Made by a program: the position numbers and the translations under genes
The notes under the pieces: generated by a model
Databases searched by the model: none
What the model saw: the letters and a program-made list of their open reading frames with translations, nothing else
What the model was told of the DNA's origin: nothing
Origin: Citrobacter arsenatis
Lineage (GTDB): Bacteria > Pseudomonadota > Gammaproteobacteria > Enterobacterales > Enterobacteriaceae
Direction: 5' to 3'
Length of the DNA stretch: 64,000 nt
Assembly: GCF_004353845.1 (NCBI RefSeq)
Contig: NZ_CP037864.1
Coordinates: 2,232,001-2,296,000 of the forward strand
Shown: one piece after another, positions 24,090-33,044 of the stretch
How positions within the stretch are numbered: position 1 is the stretch's first letter
Layout of the letters: the number at the start of each line of letters is the position of its first letter

Positions 24090-26018
24090 ATGCCTGTTAT
24101 TACTCTTCCTGATGGCAGCCAACGCCATTACGACCACGCTGTAAGCCCCATGGATGTTGCGCTGGACATCGGTCCAGGTCTGGCGAAAGCCACTATTGCT
24201 GGCCGTGTTGACGGTGAGCTGGTAGATGCTTCCGATCTGATTGAGCATGATGCGAAGCTCTCTATCATCACCGCGAAGGATGAAGAAGGTCTGGAGATCA
24301 TTCGTCACTCCTGTGCGCACCTGTTAGGGCACGCGATCAAACAACTCTGGCCGCACACCAAAATGGCGATCGGACCGGTTGTTGATAACGGTTTTTACTA
24401 CGATATCGATCTTGACCGTACGTTAACCCAGGAAGACGTCGACGCGCTCGAGAAGCGGATGCACGAGCTCGCTGAGAAAAACTACGATGTCATTAAGAAG
24501 AAAGTCAGCTGGTACGAAGCGCGTGAAACCTTCGTGAAGCGTGACGAGACCTATAAAGTCTCCATTCTTGATGAAAACATTGCCCATGATGACAAGCCTG
24601 GCCTGTACCATCATGAAGAATATGTCGATATGTGCCGTGGCCCACATGTGCCGAACATGCGTTTCTGTCATCACTTCAAACTGATGAAGACCGCTGGTGC
24701 ATACTGGCGTGGCGACAGCAATAACAAGATGCTGCAGCGTATTTATGGTACTGCATGGGCAGATAAAAAAGCGCTGAATGCCTATCTGCAACGTCTGGAA
24801 GAAGCGGCCAAACGCGACCACCGTAAAATCGGTAAGCAGCTTGACCTGTATCATATGCAGGAAGAAGCACCGGGTATGGTGTTCTGGCACAATGATGGCT
24901 GGACTATCTTCCGTGAACTGGAAGTCTTTGTTCGCTCAAAACTGAAAGAATACCAGTATCAGGAAGTTAAAGGTCCGTTCATGATGGACCGCGTGCTGTG
25001 GGAAAAAACAGGTCATTGGGATAACTACAAAGATGCGATGTTCACGACCTCTTCTGAGAACCGTGAATACTGCATTAAGCCCATGAACTGCCCAGGCCAC
25101 GTGCAGATCTTCAATCAGGGTCTGAAATCTTACCGCGATCTGCCGCTGCGTATGGCTGAGTTTGGTAGCTGCCACCGTAATGAGCCTTCAGGCGCGCTGC
25201 ATGGTCTGATGCGTGTTCGTGGCTTCACTCAGGATGATGCGCATATCTTCTGTACAGAAGAGCAGATCCGTGATGAAGTTAACGCTTGCATTCGTATGGT
25301 CTACGATATGTACAGCACCTTTGGCTTCGAGAAGATCGTCGTCAAATTGTCCACTCGCCCCGAAAAACGTATCGGTAGCGATGAAATGTGGGATCGTGCT
25401 GAAGCGGACCTGGCCGTTGCGCTGGAAGAAAACAACATCCCGTTTGAGTTCCAACTGGGTGAGGGCGCATTCTACGGTCCGAAAATTGAATTTACCCTGT
25501 ATGACTGCCTCGATCGTGCATGGCAGTGCGGTACTGTACAGCTGGACTTCTCTCTGCCGTCCCGTTTAAGCGCCTCTTATGTTGGCGAAAACAACGAGCG
25601 TCAGGTGCCGGTTATGATTCACCGCGCAATTCTTGGGTCGATGGAACGTTTCATCGGTATCCTGACCGAAGAGTTCGCTGGCTTCTTCCCGACCTGGCTT
25701 GCGCCGGTTCAGGTTGTTGTCATGAACATCACCGATTCTCAGTCTGAATACGTTAACGAATTAACGCAGAAACTACAAAATGCGGGTATTCGTGTAAAAG
25801 CAGACTTGAGAAATGAGAAGATTGGCTTTAAAATCCGCGAGCACACTTTACGTCGTGTCCCTTACATGTTGGTCTGCGGTGACAAAGAGGTGGAAGCTGG
25901 CAAAGTTGCCGTTCGCACCCGCCGTGGTAAAGACCTGGGCAGCCTGGACGTAAATGAAGTGATTGAGAAGCTGCAACAAGAGATTCGCAGCCGCAGTCTT
26001 CAACAACTGGAGGAATAA
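24090..26018 (+). CDS. thrS: Threonyl-tRNA synthetase ThrS
   Basis: Class II aminoacyl-tRNA synthetase charging tRNA-Thr. At 642 residues the domain order is TGS (about 1-60), the editing domain with HSCAHLLGHA (Zn-type HxxxH around residue 73) to about 225, catalytic core to about 530 with motif 2 FGSCHRNEPSG and the Zn-binding CPGH, and C-terminal anticodon-binding domain. It is autoregulated via the leader hairpin. infC begins 3 nt after the stop, so thrS and infC are coupled. Confidence 0.98.
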   Translation: MPVITLPDGSQRHYDHAVSPMDVALDIGPGLAKATIAGRVDGELVDASDLIEHDAKLSIITAKDEEGLEIIRHSCAHLLGHAIKQLWPHTKMAIGPVVDNGFYYDIDLDRTLTQEDVDALEKRMHELAEKNYDVIKKKVSWYEARETFVKRDETYKVSILDENIAHDDKPGLYHHEEYVDMCRGPHVPNMRFCHHFKLMKTAGAYWRGDSNNKMLQRIYGTAWADKKALNAYLQRLEEAAKRDHRKIGKQLDLYHMQEEAPGMVFWHNDGWTIFRELEVFVRSKLKEYQYQEVKGPFMMDRVLWEKTGHWDNYKDAMFTTSSENREYCIKPMNCPGHVQIFNQGLKSYRDLPLRMAEFGSCHRNEPSGALHGLMRVRGFTQDDAHIFCTEEQIRDEVNACIRMVYDMYSTFGFEKIVVKLSTRPEKRIGSDEMWDRAEADLAVALEENNIPFEFQLGEGAFYGPKIEFTLYDCLDRAWQCGTVQLDFSLPSRLSASYVGENNERQVPVMIHRAILGSMERFIGILTEEFAGFFPTWLAPVQVVVMNITDSQSEYVNELTQKLQNAGIRVKADLRNEKIGFKIREHTLRRVPYMLVCGDKEVEAGKVAVRTRRGKDLGSLDVNEVIEKLQQEIRSRSLQQLEE

Positions 26019-26021
26019 GGT

Positions 26022-26564
26022 ATTAAAGGCGGAAAACGAGTTCAAACGGCACGTCCGAATCGTATCAATGGCGAGATTCGCGCCCTGGAAGTTCGCTTAA
26101 CAGGTCTGGAAGGCGAAGCTTTGGGTATTGTGAGTCTGAGAGAAGCAATCGAAAAAGCTGAAGAAGCTGGAGTAGATTTAGTTGAAATCAGCCCTAACGC
26201 CGAACCGCCAGTTTGTCGTATTATGGACTACGGCAAGTTCCTTTATGAAAAGAGTAAGTCTTCTAAGGAACAGAAGAAAAAGCAAAAAGTTATCCAGGTT
26301 AAGGAAATTAAATTCCGTCCTGGCACCGACGATGGCGATTACCAGGTAAAACTCCGCAGCCTGGTACGCTTTCTGGAAGATGGCGATAAGGCTAAGATCA
26401 CGCTGCGTTTTCGCGGTCGTGAGATGGCCCACCAACAGATCGGTATGGAAGTGCTCAACCGCGTCCGTGACGATCTGAGTGAACTGGCAGTAGTCGAATC
26501 CTTCCCTACGAAGATCGAAGGCCGTCAGATGATCATGGTGCTCGCTCCTAAGAAGAAACAGTAA
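26022..26564 (+). CDS. infC: Translation initiation factor IF-3, InfC (AUU start)
   Basis: Initiation factor that binds the 30S subunit, blocks premature 50S joining and proofreads the initiator tRNA/start codon. The reading frame extends upstream of the first ATG (26121) to ATT 26022, the famous rare AUU start that lets IF-3 repress its own mRNA. This gives 180 residues with MKGGKRVQ at the N-terminus, an AGGAATAAGG ribosome-binding site at the thrS end, an N-domain, a Lys-rich linker (SKSSKEQKKKQK) and the C-domain with FRGREMAHQQIG. Confidence 0.97.
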   Translation: MKGGKRVQTARPNRINGEIRALEVRLTGLEGEALGIVSLREAIEKAEEAGVDLVEISPNAEPPVCRIMDYGKFLYEKSKSSKEQKKKQKVIQVKEIKFRPGTDDGDYQVKLRSLVRFLEDGDKAKITLRFRGREMAHQQIGMEVLNRVRDDLSELAVVESFPTKIEGRQMIMVLAPKKKQ

Positions 26565-26583
26565 GGCCTTCAAGTAGCAATGT

Positions 26584-26607
26584 CTGTGGAGCCTGCGGGT
26601 TCCACAG
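26584..26607 (+). promoter_or_regulatory. Hairpin between infC and rpmI
   Basis: CTGTGGAGCC (26584-26593) and GGTTCCACAG (26598-26607) form a 10-bp stem with one G-U pair. No T run follows. It lies in the zone where E. coli rpmI-rplT mRNA is folded for L20-mediated translational repression; whether this stem is part of that structure is inferred. Confidence 0.55.
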
Positions 26608-26660
26608 CCGTTGTTCGCCTACGTTTCGTTTATTAACAATGCGAAGTGGAAGTTATTAAA

Positions 26661-26858
26661 ATGCCAAAAATTAAGACCGTACGCGGTGCTGCTAAGCGCT
26701 TCAAAAAAACCGGTGGTGGTGGATTTAAGCGTAAGCACGCAAACCTGCGTCATATTCTGACCAAAAAATCTACTAAGCGTAAACGTCACCTGCGTCCAAA
26801 AGGCCTCGTGTCTAAAGGCGATCTGGGTCTGGTTATCGCGTGCCTGCCGTACGCATAA
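26661..26858 (+). CDS. rpmI: 50S ribosomal protein L35, RpmI
   Basis: Small basic ribosomal protein of 65 residues, Lys/Arg-rich throughout, from MPKIKTVRGAAKRFKKT to ACLPYA. ATG 26661 is the start; an in-frame ATG 15 nt upstream (26646) lacks support. In E. coli translation of rpmI and the coupled rplT is repressed by L20 binding the rpmI leader. The stop is 55 nt before rplT. Confidence 0.97.
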   Translation: MPKIKTVRGAAKRFKKTGGGGFKRKHANLRHILTKKSTKRKRHLRPKGLVSKGDLGLVIACLPYA

Positions 26859-26913
26859 GCCGTTAACGTTTAATTCATTTTTTTACTAAGAATATAGATA
26901 CAGGAGAGCACAT

Positions 26914-27270
26914 ATGGCTCGCGTAAAACGTGGTGTAGTTGCCCGTGCACGTCACAAGAAAATTTTGAAACAAGCTAAAGGCTACTACGGTGCGCGTTCT
27001 CGCGTATACCGCGTTGCCTTCCAGGCTGTTATCAAAGCTGGTCAGTACGCTTATCGTGACCGTCGTCAGAAAAAGCGTCAGTTCCGTCAACTGTGGATTG
27101 CGCGTATCAACGCAGCAGCACGTCAGAACGGTATTTCTTACAGCAAATTCATCAACGGCCTGAAAAAAGCCTCTGTTGAAATCGACCGTAAGATCCTGGC
27201 TGACATCGCAGTATTCGACAAAGTAGCGTTCACCGCTCTGGTCGAAAAAGCGAAAGCAGCTCTGGCATAA
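26914..27270 (+). CDS. rplT: 50S ribosomal protein L20, RplT
   Basis: Early assembly protein of the large subunit and autogenous repressor of the rpmI-rplT messenger. 118 residues: a very basic N-terminal extension (ARVKRGVVARARHKKILKQ) that threads into 23S rRNA and a C-terminal globular domain. The RBS is CAGGAGAGCA before ATG 26914. It ends at a strong intrinsic terminator that separates it from the phe operon. Confidence 0.98.
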   Translation: MARVKRGVVARARHKKILKQAKGYYGARSRVYRVAFQAVIKAGQYAYRDRRQKKRQFRQLWIARINAAARQNGISYSKFINGLKKASVEIDRKILADIAVFDKVAFTALVEKAKAALA

Positions 27271-27276
27271 GCCGGT

Positions 27277-27309
27277 GAAAAGAGGGAGCCTGGCTCCCTC
27301 TCTTTTATT
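27277..27309 (+). terminator. Intrinsic terminator after rplT
   Basis: AGAGGGAGCC (27281-27290) and GGCTCCCTCT (27292-27301) with T-rich flank; the apical loop closes within GCCTGGC. Flanking AAAA and TTTT runs extend the stem. Confidence 0.9.
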
Positions 27310-27327
27310 TGTAGTGCAATCAATTAG

Positions 27328-27356
27328 TTGACAATTTATCCGTAAGCCTTTTCAAT
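27328..27356 (+). promoter_or_regulatory. Promoter of pheMST
   Basis: Perfect -35 TTGACA (27328-27333) and -10 TTCAAT (27351-27356) at 17-bp spacing, upstream of the pheM leader peptide. Confidence 0.7.
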
Positions 27357-27395
27357 AAAGGTTGTCCGGTTTTTACCACATAAGGTAACGCAAGC

Positions 27396-27440
27396 ATGAA
27401 TGCTGCTATTTTCCGCTTCTTCTTTTACTTTAGCACCTGA
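27396..27440 (+). CDS. pheM: Phenylalanyl-tRNA synthetase leader peptide PheM
   Basis: A 14-residue leader peptide, [14 protein letters not shown], with five Phe codons. Ribosome stalling at these codons when charged tRNA-Phe is scarce shifts the downstream RNA fold away from the terminator at 27487-27513 and lets transcription enter pheS-pheT. The sequence is the same in length and composition as the classic E. coli attenuator peptide. Confidence 0.95.
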
Positions 27441-27486
27441 AATCAGGAGGCTTGCGCGTGAAAGAAGAAACGGAAAACAGCGCCTA

Positions 27487-27513
27487 AAAGCCTCCCTGGT
27501 GGAGGCTTTTTTT
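27487..27513 (+). terminator. phe operon attenuator terminator
   Basis: AAAAGCCTCC and GGAGGCTTTT around a 5-nt CTGGT-type loop, ending in a T run (27507-27513). It is 46 nt after the pheM stop, as in transcription attenuation. Confidence 0.92.
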
Positions 27514-27598
27514 ATACGTGTCGTCCTTCAAGTTGTCTCTGTGTTGGCTGCATTCGCTCTTTTGCCGCGTTGATACAACTTGAATGATTTTGCGTATA
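27513..27598. repeat. Shortened ERIC-like element between pheM attenuator and pheS
   Basis: Bounded by TATAC (27513-27517) and GTATA (27594-27598). The ends match ERIC: GTCCTTCAAGTTG on the left and ACAACTTGAATGATT on the right, with GTTGGCTGCATTCGCTC and TTGCCGCGTTG inside. It is 86 bp; the central CCCCAGTCAC...CCTGGGG core of the 127-bp element (compare 6922-7048) is absent. Confidence 0.8.
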
Positions 27599-27639
27599 TA
27601 CGAGCGACTAGTGAATATCGCAACATAACGAGGAAAACC

Positions 27640-28623
27640 ATGTCACATCTCGCAGAGCTGGTTGCCAGTGCAACGGCCGCCATTAACCAGGCTTCAGATG
27701 TTGCCGCGTTAGACAATGTCCGCGTCGAATATTTGGGCAAGAAAGGGCACTTGACCCTTCAGATGACAACCCTGCGCGAACTGCCGGCAGAAGAGCGCCC
27801 GGCAGCAGGTGCGGTGATAAACGAAGCCAAAGAGCAAGTTCAACAAGCGCTGAATGCGCGTAAAGCAGAATTAGAAAGTGCTGCGTTAAATGCCCGTCTG
27901 GCTGAAGAAACGATCGATATCTCTCTGCCGGGACGTCGTATCGAAAACGGTGGTCTGCATCCGGTAACGCGTACTATCGACAGAATTGAAAGTTTCTTCG
28001 GTGAGCTGGGCTTTACCGTGGCGACGGGGCCAGAAATCGAAGATGACTATCATAACTTCGATGCGCTGAACATTCCTGGCCATCACCCGGCGCGCGCTGA
28101 TCACGACACTTTCTGGTTTGACGCGACGCGTCTGCTGCGTACGCAGACTTCCGGCGTGCAGATCCGCACCATGAAGGAAAAACAGCCGCCGATCCGTATT
28201 ATCGCCCCAGGCCGTGTATATCGTAACGATTACGATCAGACGCACACCCCGATGTTCCATCAGATGGAAGGGCTGATTGTTGATACCAACATCAACTTCA
28301 CCAACCTGAAAGGCACGTTGCACGATTTCCTGCGCAACTTCTTTGAAGAAGACCTGCAGGTTCGTTTCCGTCCTTCCTACTTCCCGTTCACTGAACCTTC
28401 TGCGGAAGTAGACGTGATGGGCAAAAACGGTAAGTGGCTGGAAGTGCTGGGTTGCGGGATGGTTCACCCGAACGTGCTGCGTAATGTTGGAATCGATCCG
28501 GAAATCTACTCGGGCTTTGCGTTCGGTATGGGTATGGAGCGTCTGACCATGCTGCGTTATGGTGTGACCGATCTGCGCTCTTTCTTCGAAAACGATCTGC
28601 GTTTCCTCAAACAGTTTAAATAA
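27640..28623 (+). CDS. pheS: Phenylalanyl-tRNA synthetase alpha chain PheS
   Basis: Catalytic alpha subunit of the (alpha-beta)2 class IIc synthetase that charges tRNA-Phe. The N-terminal coiled-coil (about residues 1-85) binds tRNA. Class II motifs follow: motif 2 region RVYRNDYDQTHTPMFHQMEG and motif 3 GFAFGMGMERLTMLRYG near the end. ATG 27640 (RBS ACGAGGAAAAC) gives 327 aa, the E. coli length. Controlled by the pheM attenuator; a shortened ERIC lies between attenuator and start. Confidence 0.98.
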   Translation: MSHLAELVASATAAINQASDVAALDNVRVEYLGKKGHLTLQMTTLRELPAEERPAAGAVINEAKEQVQQALNARKAELESAALNARLAEETIDISLPGRRIENGGLHPVTRTIDRIESFFGELGFTVATGPEIEDDYHNFDALNIPGHHPARADHDTFWFDATRLLRTQTSGVQIRTMKEKQPPIRIIAPGRVYRNDYDQTHTPMFHQMEGLIVDTNINFTNLKGTLHDFLRNFFEEDLQVRFRPSYFPFTEPSAEVDVMGKNGKWLEVLGCGMVHPNVLRNVGIDPEIYSGFAFGMGMERLTMLRYGVTDLRSFFENDLRFLKQFK

Positions 28624-28638
28624 AGGCAGGATAAAACA

Positions 28639-31026
28639 ATGAAATTCAGTGAACTGTGGTTACGCGAATGGGTAAACCCGGCGATTGATAGCGATGCGTT
28701 GTCAAACCAAATCACGATGGCAGGTCTGGAAGTTGACGGTGTGGATCCTGTTTCCGGCGCGTTCAACGGCGTTGTAGTAGGCGAAGTGGTTGAGTGCGCT
28801 CAGCATCCGAACGCTGACAAGCTGCGCGTCACCAAAGTGAATGTAGGCGGCGACCGTCTGCTGGATATCGTCTGTGGCGCGCCAAACTGCCGTCAGGGGC
28901 TGAAGGTGGCTGTAGCAACCGTTGGCGCTGTTCTGCCGGGCGATTTCAAAATCAAAGCCGCGAAACTGCGCGGTGAGCCGTCTGAAGGTATGCTGTGCTC
29001 TTTCTCTGAGCTGGGTATTTCCGACGATCATAGCGGTATTATCGAACTGCCGGCCGATGCACCAATTGGCACCGATATCCGTGAATACCTGAAACTTGAC
29101 GATAACACTATCGAAATCAGCGTCACGCCGAACCGCGCCGACTGCTTAGGCATTATTGGTGTTGCTCGTGATGTTGCTGTGCTGAACAAAGCTCCGCTGG
29201 TTGAGCCGGAAATGGCGCCTGTAGCGGCAACCGTTAGCGACGTTTTGCCGATTCAGGTTGAAGCCGTAGAAGCCTGTCCGCGCTATTTGGGCCGCGTGGT
29301 GAAAGGCATCAACGTTAAAGCGCCAACCCCGCTGTGGATGAAAGAAAAACTGCGTCGTTGCGGTATTCGCTCTATTGATGCCGTGGTTGACGTGACTAAC
29401 TATGTGCTGCTCGAACTGGGCCAGCCGATGCACGCATTCGACAAAGACCGCATTGAAGGCGGGATTGTTGTCCGTATGGCAAAAGAGGGTGAGACCCTGG
29501 TATTGTTGGACGGCAGCGAAGCGAAACTGAATGCGGATACGCTGGTGATTGCGGACCATAACAAAGCGCTGGCGATGGGCGGCATCTTTGGTGGCGAACA
29601 CTCCGGTGTGAATGATGAAACGCAAAACGTTCTGCTGGAATGCGCGTTCTTCAGCCCACTGTCTATTACCGGCCGCGCACGTCGTCACGGTCTACATACC
29701 GATGCTTCTCACCGCTATGAGCGTGGTGTTGATCCGGCTCTGCAACATAAAGCCATGGAACGCGCGACACGCCTGCTGATTGATATCTGCGGCGGCGAAG
29801 CGGGTCCAATCATTGACGTAACCAACGAAGCTACGCTGCCAAAACGCGCAACCATTACGCTTCGCCGTAGCAAACTGGATCGTCTGATCGGACACCACAT
29901 TGCAGATGAGCAGGTGAGCGATATTCTGCGTCGTCTGGGTTGTGACGTCACGGAAGGGCAGGATGAGTGGAAAGCAGTAGCGCCGAGCTGGCGTTTCGAT
30001 ATGGAGATCGAAGAAGACCTGGTCGAAGAAGTCGCCCGCGTATACGGTTATGACAATATCCCGAACACGCCAATTCAGGCGGGTCTTATCATGGGTACGC
30101 ATCGTGAAGCGGATTTGTCGCTGAAACGCGTAAAAACCATGCTGAATGACAAAGGTTACCAGGAAGTCATTACTTACAGCTTCGTCGACCCGAAAGTCCA
30201 GGCGCTGCTGCATCCGGGTGAAGAAGCGCTGCTGCTGCCAAGCCCAATCTCTATTGATATGTCGGCAATGCGCTTGTCCCTGTGGACTGGCTTGCTGTCT
30301 ACGGTAGTGTACAACCAGAACCGTCAGCAGAACCGTGTGCGTATTTTTGAAACGGGTTTACGTTTCGTACCCGATACGCAGGCCAACCTCGGGATCCGTC
30401 AGGATCTGATGCTGGCGGGTGTGATCTGCGGCAACCGTCATGATGAACACTGGAATCTGGCAAAAGAGACCGTTGATTTCTATGATCTGAAAGGCGATCT
30501 GGAAGCAGTTCTCGACCTGACCGGCAAACTGGCGGACATTCAGTTCAAAGCTAAAGCGAATCCGGCGCTGCATCCGGGTCAGTCTGCGGCGATTTATCTG
30601 AAAGGTGAACGCATTGGTTTCATTGGGGTTGTTCATCCTGAGCTGGAACGTAAACTGGATCTGAACGGTCGCACTCTGGTGTTTGAACTGGAGTGGAACA
30701 AGCTCGCAGACCGCGTGGTGCCTCAGGCGCGTGAAGTTTCTCGCTTCCCGGCGAACCGTCGCGACATCGCGGTCGTTGTGGCCGAAAACGTTCCCGCTGC
30801 GGATATTTTATCCGAGTGTAAGAAAGTTGGCGTAAATCAGGTAGTTGGCGTAAACTTATTTGACGTGTACCGCGGTAAGGGTGTTGCGGAGGGTTATAAG
30901 AGCCTCGCTATCAGCCTGATCCTTCAGGATACCAGCCGTACACTTGAAGAAGAGGAGATTGCCGCTACCGTCGCCAAATGTGTAGAGGCATTAAAAGAGC
31001 GATTCCAGGCATCATTGAGGGATTGA
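28639..31026 (+). CDS. pheT: Phenylalanyl-tRNA synthetase beta chain PheT
   Basis: Beta subunit of PheRS, responsible for editing Tyr-tRNA-Phe and for tRNA anticodon binding. Domains in order: EMAP-type tRNA-binding domain (about 40-150, CAQHPNADKLRVTKV), B3/B4 editing domain (200-400), B5 (400-475), catalytic-like core and a C-terminal ferredoxin-fold anticodon-binding (FDX-ACB) domain (700-795, FPANRRDIAVVV). Length 795 aa equals E. coli. It follows pheS by 15 nt and precedes ihfA by 4 nt. Confidence 0.98.
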   Translation: MKFSELWLREWVNPAIDSDALSNQITMAGLEVDGVDPVSGAFNGVVVGEVVECAQHPNADKLRVTKVNVGGDRLLDIVCGAPNCRQGLKVAVATVGAVLPGDFKIKAAKLRGEPSEGMLCSFSELGISDDHSGIIELPADAPIGTDIREYLKLDDNTIEISVTPNRADCLGIIGVARDVAVLNKAPLVEPEMAPVAATVSDVLPIQVEAVEACPRYLGRVVKGINVKAPTPLWMKEKLRRCGIRSIDAVVDVTNYVLLELGQPMHAFDKDRIEGGIVVRMAKEGETLVLLDGSEAKLNADTLVIADHNKALAMGGIFGGEHSGVNDETQNVLLECAFFSPLSITGRARRHGLHTDASHRYERGVDPALQHKAMERATRLLIDICGGEAGPIIDVTNEATLPKRATITLRRSKLDRLIGHHIADEQVSDILRRLGCDVTEGQDEWKAVAPSWRFDMEIEEDLVEEVARVYGYDNIPNTPIQAGLIMGTHREADLSLKRVKTMLNDKGYQEVITYSFVDPKVQALLHPGEEALLLPSPISIDMSAMRLSLWTGLLSTVVYNQNRQQNRVRIFETGLRFVPDTQANLGIRQDLMLAGVICGNRHDEHWNLAKETVDFYDLKGDLEAVLDLTGKLADIQFKAKANPALHPGQSAAIYLKGERIGFIGVVHPELERKLDLNGRTLVFELEWNKLADRVVPQAREVSRFPANRRDIAVVVAENVPAADILSECKKVGVNQVVGVNLFDVYRGKGVAEGYKSLAISLILQDTSRTLEEEEIAATVAKCVEALKERFQASLRD

Positions 31027-31030
31027 ACCT

Positions 31031-31330
31031 ATGGCGCTTACAAAAGCTGAAATGTCAGAATATCTGTTTGATAAGCTTGGGCTTAGCAAGCGGGATGCCA
31101 AAGAACTGGTCGAGCTGTTTTTCGAAGAGATCCGTCGTGCTCTGGAAAATGGTGAGCAGGTAAAACTCTCTGGTTTTGGTAACTTCGATCTGCGTGATAA
31201 GAATCAACGTCCGGGCCGTAACCCGAAAACGGGCGAAGATATTCCCATTACAGCACGGCGCGTGGTGACCTTCAGACCCGGACAGAAGTTAAAAAGCCGG
31301 GTCGAAAACGCAACGCCCAAAGAAGAGTGA
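31031..31330 (+). CDS. ihfA: Integration host factor alpha subunit IhfA
   Basis: DNA-bending HU/IHF-family protein that pairs with IhfB; it folds DNA for recombination, replication and transcription. 99 residues: helical dimer core, then beta-arms with the DNA-intercalating Pro in RPGRNPKTGEDIPITARRVV. It is the last gene of the pheMST-ihfA operon, 4 nt after pheT; in E. coli an additional promoter within pheT also drives it. An intrinsic terminator follows. Confidence 0.98.
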   Translation: MALTKAEMSEYLFDKLGLSKRDAKELVELFFEEIRRALENGEQVKLSGFGNFDLRDKNQRPGRNPKTGEDIPITARRVVTFRPGQKLKSRVENATPKEE

Positions 31331-31362
31331 TTTAACGATACGCAGAGTATGACGCGTATAAC

Positions 31363-31388
31363 TAAAAAGGCCGCTATGCGGCCTTTTT
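31363..31388 (+). terminator. Intrinsic terminator after ihfA
   Basis: AAAAAGGCCGC (31363-31373) and GCGGCCTTTTT (31377-31387) with a 3-nt TAT loop. A and T flanks make it potentially bidirectional. Confidence 0.9.
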
Positions 31389-31451
31389 CCTTTTCACTAC
31401 CGAATCAGCACCGTAGAATCACCCCCATCTCTTTTCAGCAGAATGGAAAAC

Positions 31452-32432
31452 ATGCTGACTTTCGCCCATCAACAGCAGCGACGAAACGTGCGCTGGATAC
31501 TGTCACTGTCAGTACTGATGCTACTGGCAACGATCCTAAGCTTGTGCGCAGGAGAACAGTGGATCGCCCCCGGCGACTGGTTTAGCGCCCGCGGCGATCT
31601 GTTCGTCTGGCAAATCCGACTTCCCCGTACCCTTGCCGTTTTGCTGGTAGGCGCTGCGTTGGCCTTATCTGGCGCAGTGATGCAAGCTCTCTTTGAAAAT
31701 CCGCTCGCGGAGCCCGGATTACTGGGGGTGTCTAACGGCGCGGGTGTCGGGCTTATCGCAGCGGTGCTGCTGGGTCAGGGCAAACTCCCCGGCTGGGCGT
31801 TGGGCTTATGCGCCATCGCTGGGGCGCTGATTATCACGCTTATTTTGCTACGTTTTGCCCGACGTCATTTGTCTACCAGCCGCCTGTTGTTGGCGGGAGT
31901 GGCGCTGGGGATTATCTGTAGTGCGCTGATGACATGGGCCATCTACTTCTCCACCTCCTTTGATTTGCGACAGCTGATGTACTGGATGATGGGGGGCTTT
32001 GGTGGCGTAGACTGGCATCAGGCCTGGCTCATGGTGGCGTTGATTCCGGTGCTGGTGTGGATCTGCTGTCAGTCGCAGCCGATGAATATGCTGGCATTAG
32101 GAGAGACGTCTGCTCGTCAACTGGGGCTGCCACTATGGTTCTGGCGCAACCTGCTGGTGGTCGCCACTGGCTGGATGGTTGGCGTAAGCGTGGCTCTGGC
32201 GGGAGCAATTGGTTTTATCGGGCTTGTTATCCCACATATTCTGCGGCTGTGCGGTTTAACCGATCATCGCGTGTTACTGCCGGGCTGCGCGTTGGCTGGC
32301 GCAATCGTATTGCTGTTGGCTGATGTGGTCGCGCGTCTGGTGCTGGCCTCGGCTGAGCTGCCAATCGGCGTGGTGACGGCCACAATGGGCGCACCGGTAT
32401 TTATCTGGCTATTGTTAAAAGCCGCGCGCTAG
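31452..32432 (+). CDS. btuC: Vitamin B12 ABC transporter permease BtuC
   Basis: Inner-membrane permease of the BtuCDF vitamin B12 importer (FecCD family). About ten transmembrane helices across 326 residues; typical motifs are RLPRTLAVLLVGAALALSGA near residue 55 and GFIGLVIPH at the cytoplasmic coupling helix near 255. ATG 31452 is preferred, giving the E. coli length; an in-frame ATG 9 nt upstream is possible. BtuF, the periplasmic partner, is not in this window. Confidence 0.95.
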   Translation: MLTFAHQQQRRNVRWILSLSVLMLLATILSLCAGEQWIAPGDWFSARGDLFVWQIRLPRTLAVLLVGAALALSGAVMQALFENPLAEPGLLGVSNGAGVGLIAAVLLGQGKLPGWALGLCAIAGALIITLILLRFARRHLSTSRLLLAGVALGIICSALMTWAIYFSTSFDLRQLMYWMMGGFGGVDWHQAWLMVALIPVLVWICCQSQPMNMLALGETSARQLGLPLWFWRNLLVVATGWMVGVSVALAGAIGFIGLVIPHILRLCGLTDHRVLLPGCALAGAIVLLLADVVARLVLASAELPIGVVTATMGAPVFIWLLLKAAR

Positions 32433-32492
32433 AACGCGTTGGTTCGGTCTATGATTAAAAACTGAAAATCCACCTGTTGTTCTGGAGATGCT

Positions 32493-33044
32493 ATGCAAAA
32501 CACTATTCTCGATACAGAAGTGACGACCATTGACGGTAAGGTTACCTCATTGCAGCCGTATTCCGGAAATGTGCTGTTAATCGTCAACGTGGCTTCAAAA
32601 TGCGGACTAACGCCCCAATACGAGCAGCTGGAGAATCTGCAGAAAGCCTGGCATCAGCAGGGCTTCACCGTCCTGGGGTTCCCTTGCAACCAGTTTCTGG
32701 GCCAGGAACCGGGCAGTGAAGAGGAAATAAAAACGTATTGCAGTACCACCTGGGGCGTTACCTTCCCGATGTTCAGCAAAATTGACGTCAACGGCGAGGG
32801 ACGCCATCCGCTGTATCAAAAGCTGATTGATGCTGCGCCAACGGCGGTTGCGCCTGCTGATAGCGGATTCTATGAGCGTATGGCAAGTAAAGGTCGGGCA
32901 CCGCTGTATCCAGACGATATCCTGTGGAATTTCGAGAAGTTTTTAGTCGGGCGAGATGGTCAGGTATTGCAACGATTTTCACCCGATATGACGCCTGAAG
33001 ATCCCATCCTGGTGCAAACCATTCAGAAGGCGCTGGCAAACTAA
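32493..33044 (+). CDS. btuE: Thioredoxin/glutathione peroxidase BtuE
   Basis: Thiol peroxidase of the glutathione-peroxidase family, active with thioredoxin or glutathione and involved in oxidative stress rather than vitamin B12 uptake. The peroxidatic Cys is in VASKCGLTPQY near residue 37, and GFPCNQFLGQEPG carries the active-site Gln region with a second Cys. 183 residues. It sits between btuC and btuD, overlapping the btuD start by 1 nt (TAATG). Confidence 0.96.
   Translation: MQNTILDTEVTTIDGKVTSLQPYSGNVLLIVNVASKCGLTPQYEQLENLQKAWHQQGFTVLGFPCNQFLGQEPGSEEEIKTYCSTTWGVTFPMFSKIDVNGEGRHPLYQKLIDAAPTAVAPADSGFYERMASKGRAPLYPDDILWNFEKFLVGRDGQVLQRFSPDMTPEDPILVQTIQKALAN

Noticed and set aside
26121..26564. 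infC starting at the first ATG
   Set aside because: This would lose the N-terminal 33 residues of IF-3; the ATT codon at 26022 with its ribosome-binding site restores the full protein.
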